From Alphaproteobacteria bacterium HGW-Alphaproteobacteria-18 (lineage in GTDB: Bacteria > Pseudomonadota > Alphaproteobacteria > Caulobacterales > Hyphomonadaceae), in contig PHEH01000005.1 in NCBI GenBank assembly GCA_002841155.1, positions 1 through 64,000 on the forward strand: a DNA stretch of 64,000 nucleotides, given 5' to 3'. Each line of letters opens with the position of its first letter. Within the stretch, counting starts at the first letter, position 1. Shown here one piece after another: positions 1 through 6,714 of this stretch. Under the pieces are notes generated by a model. The model was not told the DNA's origin. It ran no database searches and worked only from the letters and a program-made list of their open reading frames with translations. A program made the position numbers and the translations under genes.

Positions 1-35
1 TTGGTTTCCGTGACGTATCCGAGTGCGTTTGCCAT
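1..35 (-). CDS. Start of a gene running off the left edge (DUF736-like)
   Basis: On the minus strand an ATG at 35 follows a clear ribosome binding site (AAGGAGA, five bases upstream) and opens a frame reading MANALGYVTET before the window ends. This N-terminus resembles, from memory, a DUF736 subgroup common in the leading regions of alphaproteobacterial conjugative elements; eleven residues are too few to be sure. It would be the last gene seen here of a minus-strand series ardA, two hypotheticals, parB, separated from parB by a structured non-coding stretch. Confidence 0.5.
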   Translation of the reverse strand, partial: MANALGYVTET

Positions 36-499
36 GGGGGTCTCCTTTTCGTTTCCTTGGCTGCCGTCCGGGAACCCCTTGTTCCCGTCGACGCCGGACT
101 GAAAGGACGGCCTGTGGCAGGCCTGAACCCCCTCCTATCTCTTTGGGGGGCGCAGCGCAGCGGAGCACCTGACCGGCGGAGAATTTTGAACCGCGAGGAA
201 TGCGCCGCAGGCGCAGGGGAAAATTCTTCGCCGGTCAGGTTTCAGGCCCGGCGCAGGTCGTCCAGGTCCAACGGCAAGAGACGGAAACAAGGGGTCCGCA
301 AGAGGCAGGGTGTGGCAACGAATGAGCCCCTTGGCCCGCAACGCATTCACAAGGTGCGCGGCAGACAAAAGCCCCCTCGAAATACCGCCGTTAGGGTTGA
401 ACCTTCCCCCTGATCCGTACACAGAGACCCTCGCGCAAAAAAAACCGCCCGGCGGAAACCACCGGGAGGCTCCCTGCTGCCTAAGAGGAGACAAAGAAC
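36..499. other. Non-coding, structured region between parB and the leftmost gene
   Basis: About 460 bases without a convincing gene. The frames open here overlap one another and lack ribosome binding sites. The stretch holds a long stem-loop (167-240, separate entry), a small perfect inverted repeat GGCCTG-TGG-CAGGCC near 110-123, and a purine-rich stretch with an A-run near 436-443. It acts as the 5' region of the minus-strand gene starting at 35 and may contain its promoter. Confidence 0.6.
167..240. repeat. Long inverted repeat with a nested hairpin
   Basis: Arms 167-187 and 220-240 are complementary at 20 of 21 positions; each contains CCTGACCGGCG followed by a GAATTTT-type AT block. The 32-base loop holds a second hairpin, TGCGCC-GCA-GGCGCA (201-215). 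Flanking GGCCTGAACC and GGTTTCAGGCC are also roughly complementary. There is no T-run typical of a terminator. Its place upstream of a leading-region-type gene suggests a single-strand promoter, an origin-type site or a regulatory RNA; none of these is shown by sequence alone. Confidence 0.75.
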
Positions 500-2269
500 T
501 CAGGCAGCGCTGGCTTCGCAGGGCGAGCGTTGGTCAACGGATCTCTCCGCTTCGACCGCTTCGAACAGTCCAGAAATCCGGTCCCAAGCATCGGCAGGCG
601 GGCAGGCTGCGCCTTCGACATAGCGGGTGGGTGGCACCTGCATCCAGCCCGGCGTCCAGGCGTTTTCCTTCGCGCCGTTACGCGCCGCGAGGGCTGACAC
701 CAGCTGCGCTTTTTGGGCCTTGAGGGTGGCGCTGTCTGCTTGCCCCGAAGCCTCTGGCGAAACGACCTCCGTAAGGAAGGAACGCGTCACACGCCGGTCG
801 CGCAGAAGATCGAAGAACGCCGCATCCGGCTGCCAGAACGTCCCCGGATCAGAGGCGCACACATGCAGCGCCGCCTCAACGGCGGGTCCGCCGGACTCCA
901 GCGTCTCAGCCATCGCAACTGCGATCACCTGCATCACTTCGGCGTCGGAGAGGGCGAGCAGTGCCGCGAAGGTCTCGCAGAGGTGATACGTGTCGCCGCT
1001 GCGATGCGGCACCGGCGCGCCCAGCGCCTCAAACAGAGCGCCCGCGCGGTCCCGCGCGGCGTTTAGGTCGGCTCTGGCGGGACCGCCTTCGAGGCTCTGA
1101 AGGGTGGCGTCTTTCACCGCGCCGGGCGTGTGCGGGCGCACATTCCATAGCGCGGACCCGCAGAGGACATGGGCTGCCATCAGGCGCAGCGCGATGGTCG
1201 GGTTCCGGATCAGGCCCGCCTGCGCCGCGCTATGCCGGTGCAGGCTGATATATTCCGCCATCGGTCCCGACATTTCGGGACGCGTGTCTGCTTCCGGGCC
1301 AGCTTTGACCCTGTCAGCAGTCGTCCTGGCCTTGCGCGCTTCGGACGCTTTCAGCCAGCCTTCATGGAAGGTCACCGTACCATCGTGGCGCTGCTCGACG
1401 ATGACCTTACCGCCCTGCTTTTTCGTTGTCTGCTCATAGTCCCAGCGGTGGAAATACGTCCCGCGCTCCAGCACCGTGACACCGGCCCAGCCGCGCTGCC
1501 GGTAGCCCGCAATCTTCTCCGCCACCGCCGCGTCCTGAGCGTCCCAGAACGCCGCCGCGTCGGTAAATACTGCCGCCTCGCCGAAGAGGTCAGCCGTCAC
1601 CGCGCCGGAGTATCCGGCAAGGTCGAACAGCGCCTTGTCAGTGGTGATCGCGCTTCCGCCGGTGATCCATGCGCGGCAGGCCCGCCCCATAGGGGCGCGC
1701 TCAGTCTCGCTGTTCCAGAGTTTCAGCCAGTCAGCCTGCTGGGCTGGCGTCGCCAAGGTCAGCGCCCGCACCGTCTCGCGGTCGATCTCCTCGTCGGCGT
1801 AGAGTTTCCGGATGGAGGCGCTCAAGCTCGCCAGCGCCAGCACGCGCCGGACGGTCAGTTCCGTGACGCCAAAGAAGGCCGCAATCTCCTCGACCGTCCG
1901 CCCCTCGTCATGGAGCTTCCGGAAGGCGGTATACTGCTCCATCTCGGTGGCGGGCAGGCGCGCGACATTCTCGATGATCGAGGCCTCAATCGCAGAGGCC
2001 GCGTCGGCTTCGGCCATCACGGCGCACGGTACCAGCGGATCGGCGCCGGTTTCCTTCGCAACCTGCTGGAGGGCAAAGAAGCGGCGGCGCCCGGCGATGA
2101 CGCCGTAGCTCTCGCCTTCACGGCGCACGAGCAGTGTTTGGCGGACGCCCTTCTCACGGATGGAGGGCAGAATGTCGGAGACATCCGGCGCTTTGCGGCC
2201 ATGGCGCATGTTGAGTCTGGAAATGCTGAGCGCGCTCAGCGGCAGGTGAATCAGGTCAGGTTGGGACAT
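500..2269 (-). CDS. ParB/KorB-like DNA-binding protein
   Basis: A 589-residue protein, longer than a chromosomal ParB (about 300). Residues 8-100 form a ParB nuclease-like domain with the characteristic GVIAGRRRFFALQ box, and residues about 105-160 a helix-turn-helix (VEEIAAFFGVTELTVRRVLAL). The long C-terminal part is not recognised. ParB-like proteins of this size are typical of alphaproteobacterial plasmids and ICEs, where they act in partition or transcriptional control. No parA lies beside it, which favours a regulatory or accessory role. The start is supported by GGAGAT eight bases upstream of the ATG. The next gene upstream is only 12 bases away, so they are probably co-transcribed. 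Confidence 0.85.
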   Translation of the reverse strand: MSQPDLIHLPLSALSISRLNMRHGRKAPDVSDILPSIREKGVRQTLLVRREGESYGVIAGRRRFFALQQVAKETGADPLVPCAVMAEADAASAIEASIIENVARLPATEMEQYTAFRKLHDEGRTVEEIAAFFGVTELTVRRVLALASLSASIRKLYADEEIDRETVRALTLATPAQQADWLKLWNSETERAPMGRACRAWITGGSAITTDKALFDLAGYSGAVTADLFGEAAVFTDAAAFWDAQDAAVAEKIAGYRQRGWAGVTVLERGTYFHRWDYEQTTKKQGGKVIVEQRHDGTVTFHEGWLKASEARKARTTADRVKAGPEADTRPEMSGPMAEYISLHRHSAAQAGLIRNPTIALRLMAAHVLCGSALWNVRPHTPGAVKDATLQSLEGGPARADLNAARDRAGALFEALGAPVPHRSGDTYHLCETFAALLALSDAEVMQVIAVAMAETLESGGPAVEAALHVCASDPGTFWQPDAAFFDLLRDRRVTRSFLTEVVSPEASGQADSATLKAQKAQLVSALAARNGAKENAWTPGWMQVPPTRYVEGAACPPADAWDRISGLFEAVEAERSVDQRSPCEASAA

Positions 2270-2281
2270 GGGAAATCTCCT

Positions 2282-2533
2282 TCAGAAAGGGAACAGGGAT
2301 TGGGGGGCGAGGGCGAGGCCCAGCCGCCACGGCGGCAGGGACCAGTGGATCGGCACGAAGGGCGCGCCGAAATAATCAAGCGAAGCATCGAGCGCGCTGG
2401 CGCCCAGATCAAAGTCCCGGATCGTCACGTCCGGGCAGCGCCCGTCCACCCAGATGGCGGTGACAAACCCTCGCTCGATATCGAGCGTGAGCTGCGGGCG
2501 GGTGCCGAGCAAGCAGGCAAAGACATCCATCAC
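2282..2533 (-). CDS. Small hypothetical protein
   Basis: An 83-residue acidic-to-neutral protein of unknown function with no signal peptide or clear motif; its C-terminal half is rich in Pro, Trp and Leu. Its start overlaps the stop of the upstream gene by four bases, and parB starts 12 bases after its stop, so it sits inside a compact ardA-hyp-hyp-parB operon. The tight packing and conserved-looking composition support a real gene. A role in establishment of the element is only inferred from position. Confidence 0.65.
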   Translation of the reverse strand: MMDVFACLLGTRPQLTLDIERGFVTAIWVDGRCPDVTIRDFDLGASALDASLDYFGAPFVPIHWSLPPWRLGLALAPQSLFPF

Positions 2534-2991
2534 GGCGCCTTCCCACTGATACTCGGCGCAAGGTCGGCAAGGCGCTTCAATACGGCGCGCGCCGTGCTCA
2601 ACGCGTTTGCAGCCTCGGTGAGCGGTTCATTCTCCGATCCCGGATAATTGGCCTCAATACCCCAGAGGCTCGCCGCATGGGGTGCAAGCTCCACCCCGTC
2701 CAGCGAGACCGACAGGACGATGCCGCAATAGAACCACTCGCCCTTACGCCAGCCAGCCATGACGGCTTCGGCTTTGGCCTGCGCCTTGGCAAAGCGGGCG
2801 CGGAAATTGTTCCCGGGGCCAATGAATCCCGGCGCGTCCTTGTAGAGCGACGGCCAGAACCCGTCCTGCCTCTGGTCGGGCGGATCGGGACAATCATCGG
2901 GAATGATCCGGGCCGAGACGGTAAATCCTTCGATCTGGCAGGTGATGGCGTCGCCGGGGCAGACAAAGGACGAAAAGCGTTCCGTAAACAT
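2530..2991 (-). CDS. Conserved-looking hypothetical protein of the ardA operon
   Basis: A 153-residue soluble protein starting MFTERFSS. I chose the ATG at 2991 because GGGAGG precedes it; an upstream GTG at 3009 would add six residues (MREGGA) and overlaps the ardA stop. No domain is recognised; the sequence contains mixed charged segments and a Trp-rich middle (WRKGEWFYCG). It lies 14 bases behind ardA and overlaps the next gene by four bases. Small genes of this kind commonly accompany antirestriction genes on conjugative elements; no function can be assigned. Confidence 0.7.
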   Translation of the reverse strand: MFTERFSSFVCPGDAITCQIEGFTVSARIIPDDCPDPPDQRQDGFWPSLYKDAPGFIGPGNNFRARFAKAQAKAEAVMAGWRKGEWFYCGIVLSVSLDGVELAPHAASLWGIEANYPGSENEPLTEAANALSTARAVLKRLADLAPSISGKAP

Positions 2992-3005
2992 GGCGCCGCC
3001 CTCCC

Positions 3006-3584
3006 TCACCGGGACCAGAAGACGTGGACTTCATCGAAGCCCGTCTGGAACACGAGGATTTCGCCATTCAGCGCCATGTCGCGGGCGAGCGCCTGCCAGT
3101 CGATGTAATACTCCAGAGAGGCCGGGATTTGCGTTCCCTTCTCGCGGATCGTCTCCTCAGCGAAGTCTGCGGCCGTTTTATACTGGCCTGCATAGTCCTC
3201 GAAGGCGGCGCGCGCCTCCTCAAGCCGCCCGCCGAAATGCCGGTGGAGCTTTGCGCCAAGACTTCCATGCTCGCCGAGAAAGGCGGCAAGGTCACAGACC
3301 GTCTCGAAGGAAGCATATTCCGGAATCGGAACATCCTCGAACCCCTCATAGTCATGAATGGCCCATTCCTCGGCCTGGGGGACGGGGCTCTCCGCGAGCA
3401 TGGCGCGCACATCGGTCTGGATCTCGTCCGGCGTCGTGGCATTGATCCAGCGCCCATGCAGGATGCCGCTGTTATAGGCAGCGAGACAAGCCACATAGAT
3501 GCGGGGCCGTTCGCTCGGTGAGACTGCGCCGCCTTCAGCTGTGGCGGGTGTTCCGGGGGCAGGGGGCTGGGATGGCTCGGTCAT
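3006..3584 (-). CDS. ardA: Antirestriction protein ArdA
   Basis: A 192-residue, strongly acidic protein matching the ArdA family (usually 165-190 residues). After a Pro/Ala-rich start it has the typical RIYVACLAAYNSGILHGRWI motif (residues about 29-48), the conserved acidic AIHDYEGF segment and a long acidic helical region. ArdA mimics B-form DNA and blocks type I restriction enzymes when a conjugative element enters a new host. The ATG at 3584 follows GGAGA; an upstream extension of the frame to 4130 is rejected because it runs through a large inverted repeat. It heads the minus-strand operon ardA-hyp-hyp-parB. Confidence 0.9.
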   Translation of the reverse strand: MTEPSQPPAPGTPATAEGGAVSPSERPRIYVACLAAYNSGILHGRWINATTPDEIQTDVRAMLAESPVPQAEEWAIHDYEGFEDVPIPEYASFETVCDLAAFLGEHGSLGAKLHRHFGGRLEEARAAFEDYAGQYKTAADFAEETIREKGTQIPASLEYYIDWQALARDMALNGEILVFQTGFDEVHVFWSR

Positions 3585-3623
3585 TTCGGTCTCCTTCGCC
3601 GTCCCGATCCTGTCCGCATGAGG

Positions 3624-3780
3624 CGGTGGCGGGCGGCAGGAAGGCGCACGGCCGGAGCGCATGAGGGCGCCGCGCAAGGGGCGCTGTAGGTAGGAAGCCT
3701 GCGGACGATCCACCGCGCGCGGACCCGCCCCCCTTGCGCGGGGACCGCGCTCCGGCAGACGCGCCGTCCGCCCGCCACCG
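3624..3780. repeat. Long imperfect inverted repeat upstream of ardA
   Basis: Two arms of about 55-60 bases, separated by about 45, form four paired blocks in the same order: 13 identical pairs (3624-3636 with 3768-3780), then GGCGC, then CCGGAGCGC, then CCGCGCAAGGGG. It begins 40 bases upstream of the ardA start codon and occupies most of the 310-base gap between ardA and the divergent small gene at 3895. ardA genes in leading regions of other conjugative plasmids are known to be driven from folded single-stranded promoters; this is a candidate for the same device. Confidence 0.75.
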
Positions 3781-3894
3781 GCTCGACGGACTTCCGACGC
3801 TGAAGATCGCCAGGACCGGGCTCCGGGGACCTGAGGCCGGTTATGGCACGCATCCTGCACGGGAATTCGTGTAATCTTAAGATGGGAGGCGAAT

Positions 3895-4140
3895 ATGTGC
3901 GGATATGATGTGTTTTGCCCGGGAAGCTTGGCCAGGCCGCTGACGCCGGAAGAGCGGCGGGTGGCCCGCCCCCTGCGCCGGTCATCGCGGTATCTGGAGC
4001 TGGGCGCCTGGCAGATCTGCGACACCTGCGGAGGCGTTTTCTGCGAAGGCAGCTTTCGGCAATTTCCCTGTCCGGTACCGATACGGCGTGGGTATCTGGA
4101 CAAGAATACAGGCGCGCTGCGTCCGCCCACGGATGCCTGA
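3895..4140 (+). CDS. Small cysteine-containing hypothetical protein
   Basis: An 81-residue protein preceded by a good ribosome binding site (GGGAGG, six bases before ATG). It holds a CDTCGG segment (residues 43-48) plus further cysteines at 2, 8, 51 and 60, which could form a small metal-binding fold. It is transcribed away from ardA. A hairpin 46 bases past its stop could end transcription. I do not recognise a family; the ribosome binding site and cysteine pattern are the case for a real gene. Confidence 0.55.
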   Translation: MCGYDVFCPGSLARPLTPEERRVARPLRRSSRYLELGAWQICDTCGGVFCEGSFRQFPCPVPIRRGYLDKNTGALRPPTDA

Positions 4141-4185
4141 GCAGAGTGGCATCCGATACATCACAGAGGCGAGAGACAGGCCACA

Positions 4186-4213
4186 CCAGTCCCTCTGACT
4201 GCAAAGGGACTGG
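4186..4213. terminator. Hairpin behind the small cysteine protein gene
   Basis: Perfect nine-base arms CCAGTCCCT and AGGGACTGG with a ten-base loop. There is no T-run, so it is a weak intrinsic terminator at best; it could also be an operator or a transcript-stabilising hairpin. The surrounding 4141-4358 shows nothing else. Confidence 0.35.
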
Positions 4214-4358
4214 ATCCCTCACCGCAGGCTCATGATGCAGGCAGTGGGAAGCGGTGGCGCGCGCCCCGCCGGAAGCGGCTCACCTAGAGGTCTTGCAGGG
4301 TCATCGGTTTGGGATCTTTGCTGCTGGTCTTTCGTGACCGGGTGAAAGTGGTCCGCGT

Positions 4359-4724
4359 GTGATGTCGGCTTCTCCGACGTATTCTGATGGCGTAGTCGCA
4401 GACCTCGCACTTTCGACCGATGATGCGGCTGATCTGGAAACTATGATTCAAGAGGGCGCAGCGCGTTTCGACGATATCCTCAATACGCGCCGGGTAGCTG
4501 ACATTCGGCTCGAACCGATCCTCGACAATCGCGCGGGGCTTTCGCGTTTGCGCGAGCAAGGAAACATCTGGGCGACGCGAGCCATGCGGGCGGAAACCAA
4601 AGGCATCCGTTTTCCTGATTGGGTACGAGAACGCCAATTGGAACTGCACCTTGCGACACAATCAGGTCGCGCCGCCCCAAGTCGGCTTTCGCACAAGCAT
4701 GATCTATTCTTAAGCGGCGAATAG
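4359..4724 (+). CDS. Possible hypothetical protein
   Basis: An open frame of 121 codons with ordinary amino-acid balance (many Asp, Glu, Arg and Ala; helical segments such as DAADLETMIQEGAARFDDIL) but no clear ribosome binding site and no recognised domain. The competing minus-strand frames look like shadows. Base composition is less GC-rich than its neighbours. It may be a genuine small gene or the remnant of a larger one. Confidence 0.35.
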   Translation: MMSASPTYSDGVVADLALSTDDAADLETMIQEGAARFDDILNTRRVADIRLEPILDNRAGLSRLREQGNIWATRAMRAETKGIRFPDWVRERQLELHLATQSGRAAPSRLSHKHDLFLSGE

Positions 4725-4798
4725 ACCAACAGAGTGCCGACCGCCGGCCCGCCGACGTTCGGCCCCCGTGCCCGGCCCGATACTCCCCTTCAGGGGCG

Positions 4799-6502
4799 TC
4801 ACCTTGCTGCTCCAAAGCCATCAGTGCAGGTCGTACTACTGTCGCTGATCCTGGGGCCCCGGTAGGAAACGCAGTCGGCACCATTGCTGTTGGTGCTGGC
4901 TCGGCATTCAAATTTGTAGCCTGGATTGCGCTCCTGTTCTCTTAAACCAGTCTCCCTGCATTGCTCCATCAGGCAGCTCACTGTTTTGGACTGGCCGGTG
5001 CAACTCTTGGAACTTGATGAACTGCTCGATTGCGAGGATCGGGGCGCCGGCGCCGCTGTGACCGGCTGGCCGGTCATCGCCTGCGCCACCTGATTGGCGT
5101 CCCCGCCAAGTGCGGCTGTCAGCCCGCCCATAAGCAGACGCCCCATGGCTTCGGATTCAGCAGCACTGGCCTGGGGTTTCTGTGATTGGGAGCCTGCCGG
5201 CGCTGCAGCCGGCGTGCTCGGCCTCTGGAGTTCAGCGAGGTTCCGGCTTGCGGTCTGATCGCCCTGCGCCGCGGCCTGTTGCCACCAATAGGCTGCCTTC
5301 TGAAGATCCGGGGCTATGCCCTGGCCATAATAGTAGAGCGCCGCCAATTCCCTCTGCGCGGCAGAATGACCCTGCTCAGCCGCCGCAAGAAACCAGCGCG
5401 ATGCTTCGCGATAATCCTGAGCCGCATGATACATACTACCCAGCGATACCTGCGCCCCGACCCGGCCTTGCTCCGAAGCGGCAAGATACCAGCGTTCGGC
5501 CTCAAGGCGATCCTGCGCGACACCTATGCCTCTATAGTAGAGGTTGCCCATCGATTCCTGCGCTACAGGGTGACCCTGCTCGGCCGCCGCAAGGAACCAG
5601 CGCGCCGCCTCGCGGCGATCCTGAGTGACGCCGAGGCCTTCATAATACTGATGGCCCAACGAATTCTGCGCCGCAGCCTCGCCTTGCTCTGCCGCCGCAA
5701 GATACCAGCGCGCCGACTTGCGATAATCCTGAGCAACACCGTCACCGTGATAATACAGGTTGCCTAATGATTTCTGCACGTCAGGACGACCCTGCTCAGC
5801 CGCCGCAAGAAGCCACCGCGCCGCCTCGCCACGATCCTGAGCAACACCGTCGCCGTTATAGTACCGCACCGCCAGGCGCCCCTGTGCTACCGCGTCTCCG
5901 GCCAGAGCCCTGGCTTTCAGCTCCGACAGAGGATCAGATGCAGGTGCGGAGACCGCCGGTCCGGCAGCCGGCGGCGCGGGGCAATCGGGCTGTTTCGTGA
6001 TCTCGGTATAGGCGTTCCCGGCCAGGAACTTGTAGCTGATGCTACAACCCTTTGTGTAGGTGGCGAAGGTCGGTGTGCATTGTTGGTCACCATTCCCGCA
6101 GCGCAAGGCTTCCTGCCATGGGCCACCATTTTCGGATTCAAGGGATTCGCTGCGGACTTCCCCTTCCCAGACACCGTTGACGAGCATTCCGGAGTCGCGC
6201 CACTCAAACCGGAGCGCGCCCCAATCCTCATGGTCGCTGCGCTGGGTCAGAACGCCGGTGCCCGAAATCGGCTGGCCGGGCGTGCAGGAACCGCTCCAGC
6301 GATATTCCCACCAGCCTTCATCCGGCGGAGCGCTCCTATACTCATGGAACAGGCACCCCTGTACGGTCTGCTGCGTGTAGAACCGGCCTTCCGCATCGGC
6401 GCCAGCGATGCCCGCAGGCAAGAACGCCGCCGCAAGAAACAAGGCGACGCCCGCATGCAGCCTCTTGCCCCGGTTGCGCATTGTGCTGACCGATTTTCCC
6501 AT
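4799..6502 (-). CDS. Secreted Sel1-repeat protein (copy 1)
   Basis: A 567-residue protein. An N-terminal signal peptide (RNRGKRLHAGVALFLAAAF, cleavage near AGA-DAEG) is followed by a Trp/Gly-rich MORN-like domain with several cysteines (residues 40-170), then about seven Sel1-type TPR repeats (200-450; units like AARWFLAAAEQG followed by AQxxLGxxYYxGxGV), a linker rich in Ala, Gln and Ser, and a Cys-containing tail. Sel1 proteins act as scaffolds or signalling adaptors. The ATG at 6502 is chosen because GGGGAGA precedes it and the signal peptide starts there. It is divergent from a luxR remnant and paralogous to the gene at 6715-9114. Confidence 0.85.
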   Translation of the reverse strand: MGKSVSTMRNRGKRLHAGVALFLAAAFLPAGIAGADAEGRFYTQQTVQGCLFHEYRSAPPDEGWWEYRWSGSCTPGQPISGTGVLTQRSDHEDWGALRFEWRDSGMLVNGVWEGEVRSESLESENGGPWQEALRCGNGDQQCTPTFATYTKGCSISYKFLAGNAYTEITKQPDCPAPPAAGPAVSAPASDPLSELKARALAGDAVAQGRLAVRYYNGDGVAQDRGEAARWLLAAAEQGRPDVQKSLGNLYYHGDGVAQDYRKSARWYLAAAEQGEAAAQNSLGHQYYEGLGVTQDRREAARWFLAAAEQGHPVAQESMGNLYYRGIGVAQDRLEAERWYLAASEQGRVGAQVSLGSMYHAAQDYREASRWFLAAAEQGHSAAQRELAALYYYGQGIAPDLQKAAYWWQQAAAQGDQTASRNLAELQRPSTPAAAPAGSQSQKPQASAAESEAMGRLLMGGLTAALGGDANQVAQAMTGQPVTAAPAPRSSQSSSSSSSKSCTGQSKTVSCLMEQCRETGLREQERNPGYKFECRASTNSNGADCVSYRGPRISDSSTTCTDGFGAAR

Positions 6503-6563
6503 TTCTGAATCTCCCCGCCATGATGGGTTGTGGATTGAACATTGAACCTGCATGGCGTGCCCG

Positions 6564-6634
6564 CGCATCATCAGAATTGATGATGCGCCGAACCTCTCCC
6601 CTGAGCCTGGAGCACCGTATTATTGCGGCGCGCA
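6564..6634 (+). pseudogene. 5' remnant of a luxR-type gene
   Basis: About 71 bases align without gaps to the upstream palindrome and first codons of the intact luxR gene at 9202-9272, with about eight mismatches. The frame reads MMRRTSPLSLEHRIIAAR, against MTRRTSPVSLEHRISAAR in the intact copy; similarity then stops and the sequence runs into the tail of the second Sel1 gene. It is the leftover of a duplicated luxR/sel1 divergent module. Confidence 0.75.
6566..6585. promoter_or_regulatory. Palindromic operator-like site (copy 1)
   Basis: Perfect 8-4-8 inverted repeat, CATCATCA-GAAT-TGATGATG, between the copy-1 Sel1 gene and the luxR remnant, overlapping the former luxR start codon. The same element recurs at 9205-9224. 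The shared position suggests a binding site for the LuxR-type protein or another dimeric regulator of the divergent Sel1 gene. Confidence 0.55.
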
Positions 6635-6714
6635 CAGGTCCGCGCTTGTGGCGAAGGCCAGGCAGTTGTTCTTCATCGCCCCGGCTTCCAACCGCGCCGC
6701 CTCGGCGGCGGCAG

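Noticed and set aside
1169-2647. A 492-codon plus-strand frame over parB
   Set aside because: It is antisense to the ParB-like gene, whose domains are clear; its composition is that of a shadow frame in high-GC DNA.
3585-4130. N-terminal extension of the ardA frame to 4130
   Set aside because: The extra 182 codons run through the long inverted repeat, have Arg/Pro-rich shadow composition, and the ATG at 3584 has a good ribosome binding site and gives normal ArdA length.
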